A stretch of DNA of 64,000 nucleotides from assembly GCA_002279935.1 (NCBI GenBank), contig NCCZ01000014.1:62001-126000 (forward strand), written 5' to 3'. This DNA comes from Hyphomicrobium sp. 12-62-95. GTDB lineage: Bacteria; Pseudomonadota; Alphaproteobacteria; Rhizobiales; Hyphomicrobiaceae. This document shows, piece by piece, positions 45,274 through 53,515 of this stretch. Position numbers and translations under genes: made by a program. Below the pieces are notes generated by a model that made no database searches, was not told where the DNA came from, and worked only from the letters and a program-made list of their open reading frames with translations. Positions within the stretch are counted from its first letter, which is position 1. Each line of letters begins with the position of its first letter.

Positions 45274-46584
45274 ATGGCGGATGCCGCTGAGACAAAACAG
45301 GTGCGCGCGGCCAAGGCGCTCGTCGCCTCGCTCGCAGACCAACTCGATCTCGATGCTTGGGTGCGGCTGTGGGACGGCTCTCGCCTACCGCTCGGCCGCA
45401 ATCCGCAAAGCACGTTCGAACTGAAGATCGCCTCGCCCGGCGTCATCGGCTCCATCCTGCGCCGTCCGTCGCTGGAAACCATTATTCAGCAGTACGTCCA
45501 GAAGGGCATCGACTACGACGGCGGCTCGCTGATCGACTTCGGCCGCATGATCAACAATCGGCCCCGCGCCGCCAAGATCCGCCCCCTCGACGCCCTCAAG
45601 GCCGCCACTAAACTGACGCCGTTCCTGTTCGCAAAAGAATCCGATCTCGTCGACCAGCACGGCTACGAAGGCGACATCATCGGCCGCAAGGAATCGCGCC
45701 GCGACAACACCGCTTACATCTCCTTCCACTACGATCTCTCGAACGACTTCTACGCGCTCTTCCTCGATCCCGAGATGATCTACACCTGCGCGTACTACAC
45801 CGATTGGTCCAACGGCATCGAACAAGCCCAGTTCGACAAACTGGAAATGATCTGCCGCAAGCTGCGCCTCAAACCCGGCGAGCGCTTTCTCGATATCGGC
45901 TGCGGCTGGGGCGGCCTTCTCTGTCACGCCGCCAAGTATCACGGCGTCAAAGCCCACGGCGTCACGCTGTCGAAGGAGCAACTGGCCTTCGCCCAAGCCA
46001 AGGTGAAGCGGATGGGCCTCGAAGATCAGGTGACCTTCGAATTCATCGACTACATCGACCTGCAAGGCCAGTTCGACAAGATCGCCTCGATTGGCATGTA
46101 CGAAGCCATCGGCCTGGAAAATATCCAGCGCTATATGCGCAAGGTCCGCTCACTGCTGGCCAACGACGGCCTCTTCCTCAACCACGCCATTTCCCGCAAA
46201 GCCAAGCGCCCGCGCTACTTCAAGGAGCGCATCCGCCCCGAGCAGCGCGCGCTCGCCAAATATATCTTCCCCGGCGGCGCACTCGACGACATCGGCCACA
46301 CGGTCGCTGAAATGGAATTGGCCGGCTTCGAAGTCCACGACGTCGAAGGCTGGCGCATGCACTACGCCCGCACATGCCGCCTGTGGTCGGAAAGGCTCAT
46401 GGCGCGCCGCGAAGAGGCCATCAAACTCGTCGGCGAAGAAAAATTCCGCATCTTCATCGCCTATCTGTCAGGCTGCTCGATTGCCTTCGAGCGCGGCTCG
46501 GCCCGCCTCTTCCAGACGCTCGCCTCCAAGTCCGCCAAAGGCCCGACGCCGTTGCCACCTACCCGCGCCGATCTCTACCGCTAG
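45274..46584 (+). CDS. cfa: Cyclopropane-fatty-acyl-phospholipid synthase
   Basis: Methylates the double bond of unsaturated phospholipid acyl chains using S-adenosylmethionine. The 436-residue protein has the N-terminal lipid-binding region and a C-terminal methyltransferase domain with SAM motif ERFLDIGCGWGGL (about 203), then IASIGMYEAIG and KYIFPGGALDD. The stop TAG shares a CTAG with the convergent moeA stop. Same-strand placement after the fad genes gives a lipid context. Confidence 0.95.
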   Translation: MADAAETKQVRAAKALVASLADQLDLDAWVRLWDGSRLPLGRNPQSTFELKIASPGVIGSILRRPSLETIIQQYVQKGIDYDGGSLIDFGRMINNRPRAAKIRPLDALKAATKLTPFLFAKESDLVDQHGYEGDIIGRKESRRDNTAYISFHYDLSNDFYALFLDPEMIYTCAYYTDWSNGIEQAQFDKLEMICRKLRLKPGERFLDIGCGWGGLLCHAAKYHGVKAHGVTLSKEQLAFAQAKVKRMGLEDQVTFEFIDYIDLQGQFDKIASIGMYEAIGLENIQRYMRKVRSLLANDGLFLNHAISRKAKRPRYFKERIRPEQRALAKYIFPGGALDDIGHTVAEMELAGFEVHDVEGWRMHYARTCRLWSERLMARREEAIKLVGEEKFRIFIAYLSGCSIAFERGSARLFQTLASKSAKGPTPLPPTRADLYR

Positions 46585-47783
46585 AAGTCGAGCGGCAGAA
46601 CTTCCACCTCGGCGCCGGCCGGCAGCGCAGGCGCGTTGATCGCTGCCACAATGAGCGCGTTGGATGCCGCCAGCACGCTCGTCAGCGAGCTATCCTGCGA
46701 CGCCTGGGGGGTCACCGTCAAACCGCCCGACGCATCCCGCTCTATGATCGCACGCATGTAATGGAGGCGATCCCCGTTCGCCTTCATCGGCTGCGTGAGC
46801 CGCGCTCTTTGCAGCGCCTCGGATTTCGCGCATCCAACCATCTTCTCGATCAGCGGCACCAGAAACACGCGCGCGCAAATCATGGCCGAAACAGGATTCC
46901 CCGGCAGGCCCAGCACCCGCTGCGCGCCCATTCGCCCGAACAGCATCGGCTTGCCGGGCCGCATCGCGATCTTCCAGAAGTCGAGCGCCATCCCACGCGC
47001 TTGCAAAACCGGCCCGACCAGATCGTGATCGCCCACCGATGCCCCGCCGATCGTCACCAGCACGTCCGCATTGCCTGCCGCTGCAATCTTCTCTTGCAGC
47101 GCCGCCCGTGTATCGCCGGCAATCCCGAGCAGGCGCGGTTCCCCGCCCGCCGCCGCGACCATCGCCGCTAATCCATACGGATTGGACGACACGATCTGAT
47201 CCGGTCCCGGCGTCTGCCCCGGTTCCACCAGTTCATCGCCCGTCGCCAGAATGGCAACCACGGGCCTCCGCCGCACGGCTAACGTCCCGTGCCCCATCGC
47301 CGCCGCGAGAAGAATGGCACGCGCATCCAGCACCCGGCCCGGCGCGAGCAGAACCTCCCCTTGCGCGAAATCGCCGCCGCGCGGACGGATATTCGCGCCT
47401 GCGTCCGGAGCGGTGAGTACCGTGACAGCCCCGCCGTCCGATTGGGTGTTCTCCTGAATGACGACCGTATCCGCCCCGGCTGGCAGCGGCGCACCCGTAA
47501 AAATCCGCGCGCACTGACCAGCGCCGACGGAGCCGCCGAACGACTGCCCCGCCCGCGCTTCGCCAACGAGGAAGAGTACCGCTGGCACACGCGCCAGATC
47601 CGCCGCGCGCACCGCATACCCATCCATGGCCGATGCATCGAACGGTGGCTGCGTGAGTGTCGCCGCAACCTTCTCAGCGAGAACCCGCCGCGCAGCCTGA
47701 GCCAACGGCACGCGCGCACTGTCCGTCACCTCGACGCCGTCGAGAATGCGGGCCAACGCGTCATCGACCGAAAGCAGCCCCAT
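46581..47783 (-). CDS. moeA: Molybdopterin molybdenumtransferase MoeA
   Basis: Inserts molybdate into adenylylated molybdopterin in the last step of molybdenum cofactor synthesis. The 400-residue protein shows FDASAMDGYAVRA, ARIFTGAPLPAGADTVV, the MoCF-binding ILATGDELVEPGQ, TIGGASVGDHD and GLPGNPVSAM. It lies four bases after moaC at the end of the trp-moa operon and converges on cfa. Confidence 0.95.
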   Translation of the reverse strand: MGLLSVDDALARILDGVEVTDSARVPLAQAARRVLAEKVAATLTQPPFDASAMDGYAVRAADLARVPAVLFLVGEARAGQSFGGSVGAGQCARIFTGAPLPAGADTVVIQENTQSDGGAVTVLTAPDAGANIRPRGGDFAQGEVLLAPGRVLDARAILLAAAMGHGTLAVRRRPVVAILATGDELVEPGQTPGPDQIVSSNPYGLAAMVAAAGGEPRLLGIAGDTRAALQEKIAAAGNADVLVTIGGASVGDHDLVGPVLQARGMALDFWKIAMRPGKPMLFGRMGAQRVLGLPGNPVSAMICARVFLVPLIEKMVGCAKSEALQRARLTQPMKANGDRLHYMRAIIERDASGGLTVTPQASQDSSLTSVLAASNALIVAAINAPALPAGAEVEVLPLDF

Positions 47784-47787
47784 GGGA

Positions 47788-48276
47788 TCAGCCTTGTGCG
47801 CTAGGCGCGCGATAGGTGCCCGACCGGCCCCCGGTCTTTTCCAGCAGCCGGATATCCGAAATCGTCATGCCCTTATCCGCGGCTTTCAGCATGTCGTAGA
47901 TGGTGAGGCACGCGACCGACACCGCCGTCAGCGCTTCCATCTCAACGCCCGTCTGCCCCGTCACCTTCACCGTCGCCGTCACGTGAATGCCGGCCGGCTC
48001 GGTCGAGGGCGAAAACTCAATCGTCACCTTGGTGATCGCCAGCGGATGGCACAGCGGGATCAGCTCATGCGTCTTCTTCGCCGCCATGATACCGGCGATC
48101 CGCGCGGTCGCCAGCACATCGCCCTTCTTCGCCTCGCCCTTGGTCACAAGCGCCAGCGTCTCCGGAAGAACCGCGACGAACCCCTCCGCCACCGCCGTCC
48201 GGCTGGTCACGTCCTTGTCCGAGACGTCCACCATATGCGCCTCGCCCGAAGCGTTGAGATGCGAAAGCTTGTTCAT
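47788..48276 (-). CDS. moaC: Cyclic pyranopterin monophosphate synthase MoaC
   Basis: Acts with MoaA to make cyclic pyranopterin monophosphate, the first molybdenum cofactor intermediate. The 162-residue protein has [51 protein letters not shown] and KTGGRSG, all standard. Its ATG overlaps the trpC stop (ATGA), as in many alphaproteobacteria. Confidence 0.97.
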   Translation of the reverse strand: MNKLSHLNASGEAHMVDVSDKDVTSRTAVAEGFVAVLPETLALVTKGEAKKGDVLATARIAGIMAAKKTHELIPLCHPLAITKVTIEFSPSTEPAGIHVTATVKVTGQTGVEMEALTAVSVACLTIYDMLKAADKGMTISDIRLLEKTGGRSGTYRAPSAQG

Positions 48277-48995
48277 GACGCGCCCTTCGCCAGCAGCACC
48301 TTCGTCGCCGCCGTGACGTCCTCCTGCCGCATCAGGCTTTCGCCGACGAGGAACGTGTTCACGCCAACCGCCTGTAGCCGCGCGATATCGGCCGGCGTGA
48401 AGATACCGCTTTCTCCCACGACGATCCGATCGTCCGGAACACGCGGTGCCAGCCGCTCGGTCGTCGCCAGTGTCACGTCGAAGGTTTTCAAATTGCGATT
48501 GTTGATGCCGATGAGCGGGCAGGGGAGCTTCAGCGCCCGCTGCAGTTCTTCATCATCATGCACTTCGACGATGGCATCCATGCCCCAGTCGCGCGCGGCA
48601 GCGGCAAGATCGGCGGCAAGCCCATCGTCCACTTCCGCCATGATGATCAGAATGCAGTCGGCCCCCCAGGCGCGCGCTTCCACCACCTGATATGTAAACG
48701 ACGGCCCGTCCGTCAGGATCGAGAGGCAAGCCGCCCCGCCCGCCTCGTAAGCGCGCGCTAGGGCCGGCGGATCGAAGTCCGCGCGGATCAGACCCTTCGA
48801 TGGCGACGCCTTCTTGATCTCCGCAATCAACGCCGGCCGCCCCGCCGCGTGCGCCGACCGGATGGCCCCGGTAAACGACCGCACAGGCGGTGCCGAACGC
48901 GCATATTCAGCCATCACCTGCAGCGGCTGCTTCGCCTTGGCGGCGGCCACTTCGTCGAGCTTGTAGCGCGTGATCTTTTCAAGAATATCGGACAT
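48273..48995 (-). CDS. trpC: Indole-3-glycerol phosphate synthase lacking the catalytic-Lys segment
   Basis: TrpC closes the indole ring in tryptophan synthesis. This copy has 240 residues against about 265-270 usual. It keeps [32 protein letters not shown] and VGESGIF. However, [10 protein letters not shown] (ending Phe100) runs straight into [14 protein letters not shown]. Family members have about 25-28 residues between these, including the strand with LRKDF whose Lys is the general acid. The frame is uninterrupted, so this is an in-frame loss at 48695/48696. The product is probably inactive or altered as IGPS. Assembly error is the main alternative. It is coupled to moaC. Confidence 0.9.
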   Translation of the reverse strand: MSDILEKITRYKLDEVAAAKAKQPLQVMAEYARSAPPVRSFTGAIRSAHAAGRPALIAEIKKASPSKGLIRADFDPPALARAYEAGGAACLSILTDGPSFTYQVVEARAWGADCILIIMAEVDDGLAADLAAAARDWGMDAIVEVHDDEELQRALKLPCPLIGINNRNLKTFDVTLATTERLAPRVPDDRIVVGESGIFTPADIARLQAVGVNTFLVGESLMRQEDVTAATKVLLAKGAS

Positions 48996-49093
48996 GAGGT
49001 GACCTTAACGAAGGGGAACGCCGGTTGCTACCCGCCTCCACCGGAAGGGTCAATCACAGCGCGCAATCCGCGCCTACAACCCAAAAACTCCAA

Positions 49094-49618
49094 CTAATGT
49101 GGCATCAGCTTGAAATCGCCGCTCATGCTGCCGCGCATGTTGCAGAAGGTGTTGCACGGCTCGGACGCCGTCAACGTCACCACACCCGGCGTCGTCCCGC
49201 TTTTCACCGTCACATCGCACCCAGTCACACCCGATACCCGCGCCACCAGCATGTCCGCTTCCCGCGATGCTTCGAGCGCCGCCGTGCAGACGTAGCGCGG
49301 CTCCTTGCCCGAGGTCGACACCGCGATCCGCGCGGGTTTATCGGCGTGCTCCATGATTACGAGACGGCCCTCGATGCCTTCAGTCGCTGCTTCGTAGCGC
49401 CCATTCAGCGCCGCCCCGGGGCTCAATGCTTCCACCGATTTCCAGTCGCACGGCACGTTCGTCGGATTGGGCTTGGCCGCAGCCTCGACCGCCGCCGCGT
49501 AACACGCCTCCGGTGTCGTCGCGGCCACCCGGTCCACCGCCGGCCCGAACACGCCGGATACATAGGCGGCAAGGCCTAGCAGAACAGCGACAATGACGAT
49601 GGTGCTCAGCGTTCGCAT
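49094..49618 (-). CDS. Unknown exported or membrane-anchored protein between trpD and trpC
   Basis: A 174-residue protein with an N-terminal hydrophobic segment (about 5-24) serving as signal or anchor. The rest is periplasm-like, with five Cys (near 39, 57, 111, and CNTFCNM at the end region) and a repeated weak pattern of acidic and Val-rich strands. I recognise no domain. It lies nine bases after trpD and is co-oriented with the trp genes, but nothing in it suggests tryptophan synthesis. Confidence 0.72.
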   Translation of the reverse strand: MRTLSTIVIVAVLLGLAAYVSGVFGPAVDRVAATTPEACYAAAVEAAAKPNPTNVPCDWKSVEALSPGAALNGRYEAATEGIEGRLVIMEHADKPARIAVSTSGKEPRYVCTAALEASREADMLVARVSGVTGCDVTVKSGTTPGVVTLTASEPCNTFCNMRGSMSGDFKLMPH

Positions 49619-49627
49619 GACCCGTCC

Positions 49628-50662
49628 CTATGCCGCCCCGTTGCTGGCTGCAATTAACCGCTCCAGCGCGGCTCTTGCCGCGCCACTATCGATCGCCGCC
49701 GCCGCTAGCTCAACACCCTCCCGCAGGTCCGCCGCTTTCCCGCCGACAACCAGCGCCGCCCCCGTATTCATCAAAACGATATCCCGGTACGCACCCTTTG
49801 CCCCGGCGAGCACATCCCGCAACGCCGCCGCATTCGCAGCCGCGTCGCCACCCTTGAGATCCGCAATCGACGCACGCGGCAGGCCCGCGTCTTCCGGCGA
49901 CACCTCGAACGTCGTCACCGCGCCGCCCTTCAATTCCGCCACGAGCGTCGGCCCCGTCGTCGACAGCTCATCAAGCCCGTCGCGCCCGTGCACGACCCAT
50001 GCGTTCCGCGACCCGAGCTTCCCCAAAACCTGCGCGATCGGCTCCACCCACTCCGCCGCGAACACGCCGACCACCTGCCGCTCGACATTCGCCGGATTGC
50101 AAATCGGACCCATCAGGTTGAACAGCGTGCGCAATCCTAGCTCCGCCCGGATCGGCGCCCACACCTTCATCGCCGGATGATGCATCGGCGCCCACAGGAA
50201 CCCGACGCCCGCCTGATCGATCACGGATGCGATCTGCGCCGGATTGAGATCGATCTTCACGCCGAGCGCCGTCAGCACATCCGACGCCCCCGACAGCGAC
50301 GACACCGACCGGTTGCCGTGCTTGGCCACCGTCAACCCCGCACCCGCCGCGACGAACGCCGCGCAGGTCGAAACATTATAGGTCTTCAATCCATCGCCAC
50401 CCGTGCCGACGATATCGACTGCTCCGTCCGGCGCCACGACCGGCAGCATGCGCATGCGCAAGAGCCGCGCGGCCCCGGTCAATTCGTCGACCGTCTCCCC
50501 GCGCACGCGCAATCCCATAAGGAACGCGCCCATCTGCGCCGGCGTCGCCTCGCCCGCCGTCATGCGGTCGAGCCCCTCGAACACCTCGTCTTGCGACAGC
50601 GTCCGCCCGCCCGCGATGGACCCGAGCAGAACCTTGGCGTCAAACGATGCCGTTGCCGTCAT
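49628..50662 (-). CDS. trpD: Anthranilate phosphoribosyltransferase
   Basis: Joins anthranilate and PRPP in the second step of the tryptophan branch. The 344-residue protein has the PRPP-binding [15 protein letters not shown], the anthranilate-site [18 protein letters not shown], and [11 protein letters not shown]. It lies ten bases after trpG. Confidence 0.97.
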   Translation of the reverse strand: MTATASFDAKVLLGSIAGGRTLSQDEVFEGLDRMTAGEATPAQMGAFLMGLRVRGETVDELTGAARLLRMRMLPVVAPDGAVDIVGTGGDGLKTYNVSTCAAFVAAGAGLTVAKHGNRSVSSLSGASDVLTALGVKIDLNPAQIASVIDQAGVGFLWAPMHHPAMKVWAPIRAELGLRTLFNLMGPICNPANVERQVVGVFAAEWVEPIAQVLGKLGSRNAWVVHGRDGLDELSTTGPTLVAELKGGAVTTFEVSPEDAGLPRASIADLKGGDAAANAAALRDVLAGAKGAYRDIVLMNTGAALVVGGKAADLREGVELAAAAIDSGAARAALERLIAASNGAA

Positions 50663-50672
50663 GGACTGGATC

Positions 50673-51284
50673 TCACGCCGCCGGACGCTGCAAAGCAGGC
50701 CGCTTCTTCGGCGTCATGCCGGCAATCGTCAGGAAGTTGGCAAGCAGCGCATGCCCCTGTTCCGAGGCAATGCTCTCGGGATGAAACTGGACGCCATGCA
50801 CGGGGTGCGTCTTGTGCATCAGCCCCATGATGATGCCGTCGTCCGTCTCCGCCGTGATGTCGAGGCAGTCTGGCAACGATTTCCGCTCCACGATCAGCGA
50901 ATGATAACGCGTCACCTGGAACCGTTCCGGCAGCCCCTTGAACACGCTCGTATTGAAATGCCGGATCGTCGACAGCTTACCGTGCAGCGGCTCCGGCGCG
51001 CGGATCACCTTGCCGCCATAGACCTGCCCGATCGACTGATGCCCGAGACAAACCCCGAGCAGCGGAATCTTCGGCCCCGCCTTCGCGATGAGATCAAGGC
51101 AGATGCCCGCCTCGTTCGGCGTGCACGGCCCCGGCGACAACACGATCGCCTTCGGCTTCTTCTTCAAGACCTCGTCGGTGGTGATCTTGTCGTTCCGGTG
51201 CACCTCGCATGTCGCGCCCAACTCCCCGAGGAAGTGCACAAGGTTATACGTAAAGCTATCGTAGTTATCGATCAGCAGCAGCAT
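50673..51284 (-). CDS. trpG: Anthranilate synthase component II (glutamine amidotransferase)
   Basis: Supplies ammonia from glutamine to TrpE; may also serve as PabA. The 203-residue protein has [13 protein letters not shown], oxyanion motif [12 protein letters not shown], nucleophile Cys79 in [10 protein letters not shown] and the His-Glu pair in VQFHPESI. It is separated from trpE by the sixA-like gene. Confidence 0.95.
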   Translation of the reverse strand: MLLLIDNYDSFTYNLVHFLGELGATCEVHRNDKITTDEVLKKKPKAIVLSPGPCTPNEAGICLDLIAKAGPKIPLLGVCLGHQSIGQVYGGKVIRAPEPLHGKLSTIRHFNTSVFKGLPERFQVTRYHSLIVERKSLPDCLDITAETDDGIIMGLMHKTHPVHGVQFHPESIASEQGHALLANFLTIAGMTPKKRPALQRPAA

Positions 51285-51338
51285 GGATCATCCTCTGGCG
51301 GCAGCCGTGCCACCCATATTTGCGTCGACCCTAGCGCC

Positions 51339-51866
51339 TCAAAGCGCCTCGCTCAACCGCCGCGGCGTGGCGAAGTGAATGACACGGGCCTTGCGCGGCG
51401 CCACGTCGGCCCAACGGTCCGTATCGAAGGTGTAAAGCGCAAAGGCGCAGGTCGGAAACTTGCTCTTGGTGGCCCGCTCCGCTTCCGGCGCGCACGCGCC
51501 GATAAGCGCGATGTTCAGTTCATGGAAGCCCGGATTATGCCCGACAAATAAGACCGAGCGCACCTTATCCGGAATGTCGTGGATGCGGTCGAGAAGCTGC
51601 CGTGCGCCAGCCATATACAGCCGGTCTTCATACTGCACATCGCGCGGTGGCGGCACAATGAACGGCGCCGCGAGACCATACGTCATCCGCGCCCTGACCG
51701 CGCTCGAACACAAGACCAGATCCGGCGAAAAGCCCGCGCGCGCGATTTCCGCCCCCATACGCGGCGCAGCCTCCAGTCCGCGCGGAGCAAGATCGCGCTC
51801 GAAGTCGAGCACGCCCTCGACCTCCCAGTTGGACTTGGCATGCCGTAAAAGACCCAGCGTCAGCAT
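51339..51866 (-). CDS. SixA-family histidine phosphatase inserted between trpE and trpG
   Basis: A histidine phosphatase superfamily protein of 175 residues with LLRHAKSNW (catalytic His) and LFVGHNPGFHEL (second His), the SixA pattern. SixA removes phosphate from His of phosphotransfer domains. The ATG at 51866 gives the normal family N-terminus (MLTLGLLRHAKS); a longer frame to 52034 lies inside trpE and is rejected. It begins 13 bases after the trpE stop and is in the middle of the trp operon, an unusual place. Confidence 0.9.
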   Translation of the reverse strand: MLTLGLLRHAKSNWEVEGVLDFERDLAPRGLEAAPRMGAEIARAGFSPDLVLCSSAVRARMTYGLAAPFIVPPPRDVQYEDRLYMAGARQLLDRIHDIPDKVRSVLFVGHNPGFHELNIALIGACAPEAERATKSKFPTCAFALYTFDTDRWADVAPRKARVIHFATPRRLSEAL

Positions 51867-51879
51867 CCTGGCAGGTTCC

Positions 51880-53451
51880 TCAACCGAACGGCCCGCCGTT
51901 GCCCCGCGAACTGCTCTTCTTGGTTCGCGCCGCGTATTGGATCGCATCCTCCGCCGCCCGCACGATGGCCTTGGCTTTGTTGATGCACTCCTGCTGCTCG
52001 CTTTCCGGCACGCTGTCGTAAACGATCCCCGCACCCGACTGCACGTGCAGCATCCCGTCCTTCACGATCGCGGTCCGCAACACGATGCACGTGTCCATCT
52101 CGCCGTCAGCTGTGAAATAGCCAACGCAGCCCGCATAGGGCCCACGCTTGGCCTTTTCCAGTTCGTCGATGACTTCCATCGCCCGAACTTTCGGCGCGCC
52201 CGATACTGTTCCAGCCGGAAACCCTGCCATCAGCGCATCGACGCTATCGCGCGACTTGTCGAGCCGCCCAACCACGTTCGACACGATGTGCATCACATGG
52301 CTGTAGCGCTCGATGACGAACTGATCCGTCACGTCCACGGTGCCGATTTCCGCCACCCGGCCGACGTCGTTGCGACCGAGATCGAGCAGCATGAGATGCT
52401 CCGCCCGCTCCTTGGGATCGGAAATGAGCGCTGCCGCCAGCGCCTTGTCTTCCACGTCGTCGGCCCCGCGCCGCGCGGTTCCCGCGATTGGCCGGATGGT
52501 GACCCGCCCGTCGCGCACCCGCACCAGAATTTCCGGGCTCGATCCCACCAGCGAAAACCCGCCGAGATCGAGATGAAAAAGGAACGGCGACGGGTTCATT
52601 CGCCGCAGCGAGCGGTAAAGCGCGAACGACGACAGCGCGAACGGCGCCGAGAAGCGCTGCGACAGCACAACTTGGAAAATGTCCCCGGCGCGAATGTACT
52701 CCTTCGCCTTGGCCACCATCGCCAGGTATTCGGCCTCCGTCGTGTTCGACTTCGGCTCCGGCGCCACGAGCTTGCGCGCCGGCGGCAGAGCTGCGTGTTC
52801 GACCGGTTGATCGAGCGCCGCGATCACCTTTTTCAGGCGCTTGGTCGCCGCCTTGTAGGCCTTATCCGCCTTGACGCCCGGTTCCGGACGAACCGGCGTC
52901 ACGAGCGTCATCTCGTCTTTGACGCTATCGAAGATCACAACGATGGTCGGCCGGATGAGAACGGCATCGGGCACGCCGAGTGCATCGGGATTGACGTTGG
53001 GCAGATGCTCCACCAGCCGGATCGTGTCATAGCCCATGTAGCCGAAAACGCCGGCCGCCATGGGTGGCAGTTCCCCAGGCAAGTCCAGGCGGGAGGCATC
53101 GAGCAGCGCGCGCAGAGAGGTGAGCGCCGTCTTCGTCTCGGCCTTGAACACAGGCTTTTTGGCCAGCGGATTGACCGACACCTCGGCATGATCGCCGGAC
53201 GCGCGCCACACCAAGTCCGGCTCGAACGCGATGATGGAGTACCGCCCGCGCGTCGCCCCGCCCTCCACGCTTTCCAAGAGCAGGCTCATGGGCCGGCCCG
53301 AGCACAGCTTCAGATAAGCCGAGACGGGTGTCTCCAGATCCGCGACAAGGCGGGTCCAGACCACCTGCGTCCGGCCCGCCGCATAGGTCTTTGCGAACGC
53401 GTCGAACGCGGGATTGGCCTCACCGGTACCGGCCCTGGCGGAATGCGTGCT
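51880..53451 (-). CDS. trpE: Anthranilate synthase component I
   Basis: Makes anthranilate from chorismate with ammonia from TrpG. The 523-residue product has the N-terminal feedback region (LLESVEGGATRGRYS, the Leu-Leu-Glu-Ser tryptophan site) and the chorismate-binding domain with FQVVLSQRFS, PSPFLFHLDL, RPIAGTARRG, EHLMLLDLGRNDVGRV and SGAPKVRAMEVIDELE. I prefer the GTG at 53451 because AAGGA lies eight bases upstream; an ATG at 53481 adds ten residues. It is downstream of ppiD with only a short spacer, so no trpL-type leader peptide fits. Confidence 0.95.
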   Translation of the reverse strand, partial: STHSARAGTGEANPAFDAFAKTYAAGRTQVVWTRLVADLETPVSAYLKLCSGRPMSLLLESVEGGATRGRYSIIAFEPDLVWRASGDHAEVSVNPLAKKPVFKAETKTALTSLRALLDASRLDLPGELPPMAAGVFGYMGYDTIRLVEHLPNVNPDALGVPDAVLIRPTIVVIFDSVKDEMTLVTPVRPEPGVKADKAYKAATKRLKKVIAALDQPVEHAALPPARKLVAPEPKSNTTEAEYLAMVAKAKEYIRAGDIFQVVLSQRFSAPFALSSFALYRSLRRMNPSPFLFHLDLGGFSLVGSSPEILVRVRDGRVTIRPIAGTARRGADDVEDKALAAALISDPKERAEHLMLLDLGRNDVGRVAEIGTVDVTDQFVIERYSHVMHIVSNVVGRLDKSRDSVDALMAGFPAGTVSGAPKVRAMEVIDELEKAKRGPYAGCVGYFTADGEMDTCIVLRTAIVKDGMLHVQSGAGIVYDSVPESEQQECINKAKAIVRAAEDAIQYAARTKKSSSRGNGGPFG

Positions 53452-53483
53452 CACGCGGCGGTCGTCCTTCTCGATATGCAAGT

Positions 53484-53506
53484 GATCCCGGTTTGGACGC
53501 GGGATC
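53484..53506 (-). other. Hairpin in the ppiD-trpE spacer
   Basis: GATCCCG and CGGGATC form a 7-bp stem with a 9-base loop between the ppiD stop and trpE. No U-run or Trp-codon leader is seen, so it is not a classical attenuator. It may lie near the trpE ribosome site. Confidence 0.35.
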
Positions 53507-53515
53507 TGAAAAACC

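Noticed and set aside
51867..52034. Longer start for the SixA-like gene
   Set aside because: The extension lies within trpE on the same strand, is Arg/Ser-rich and removes the normal family N-terminus.
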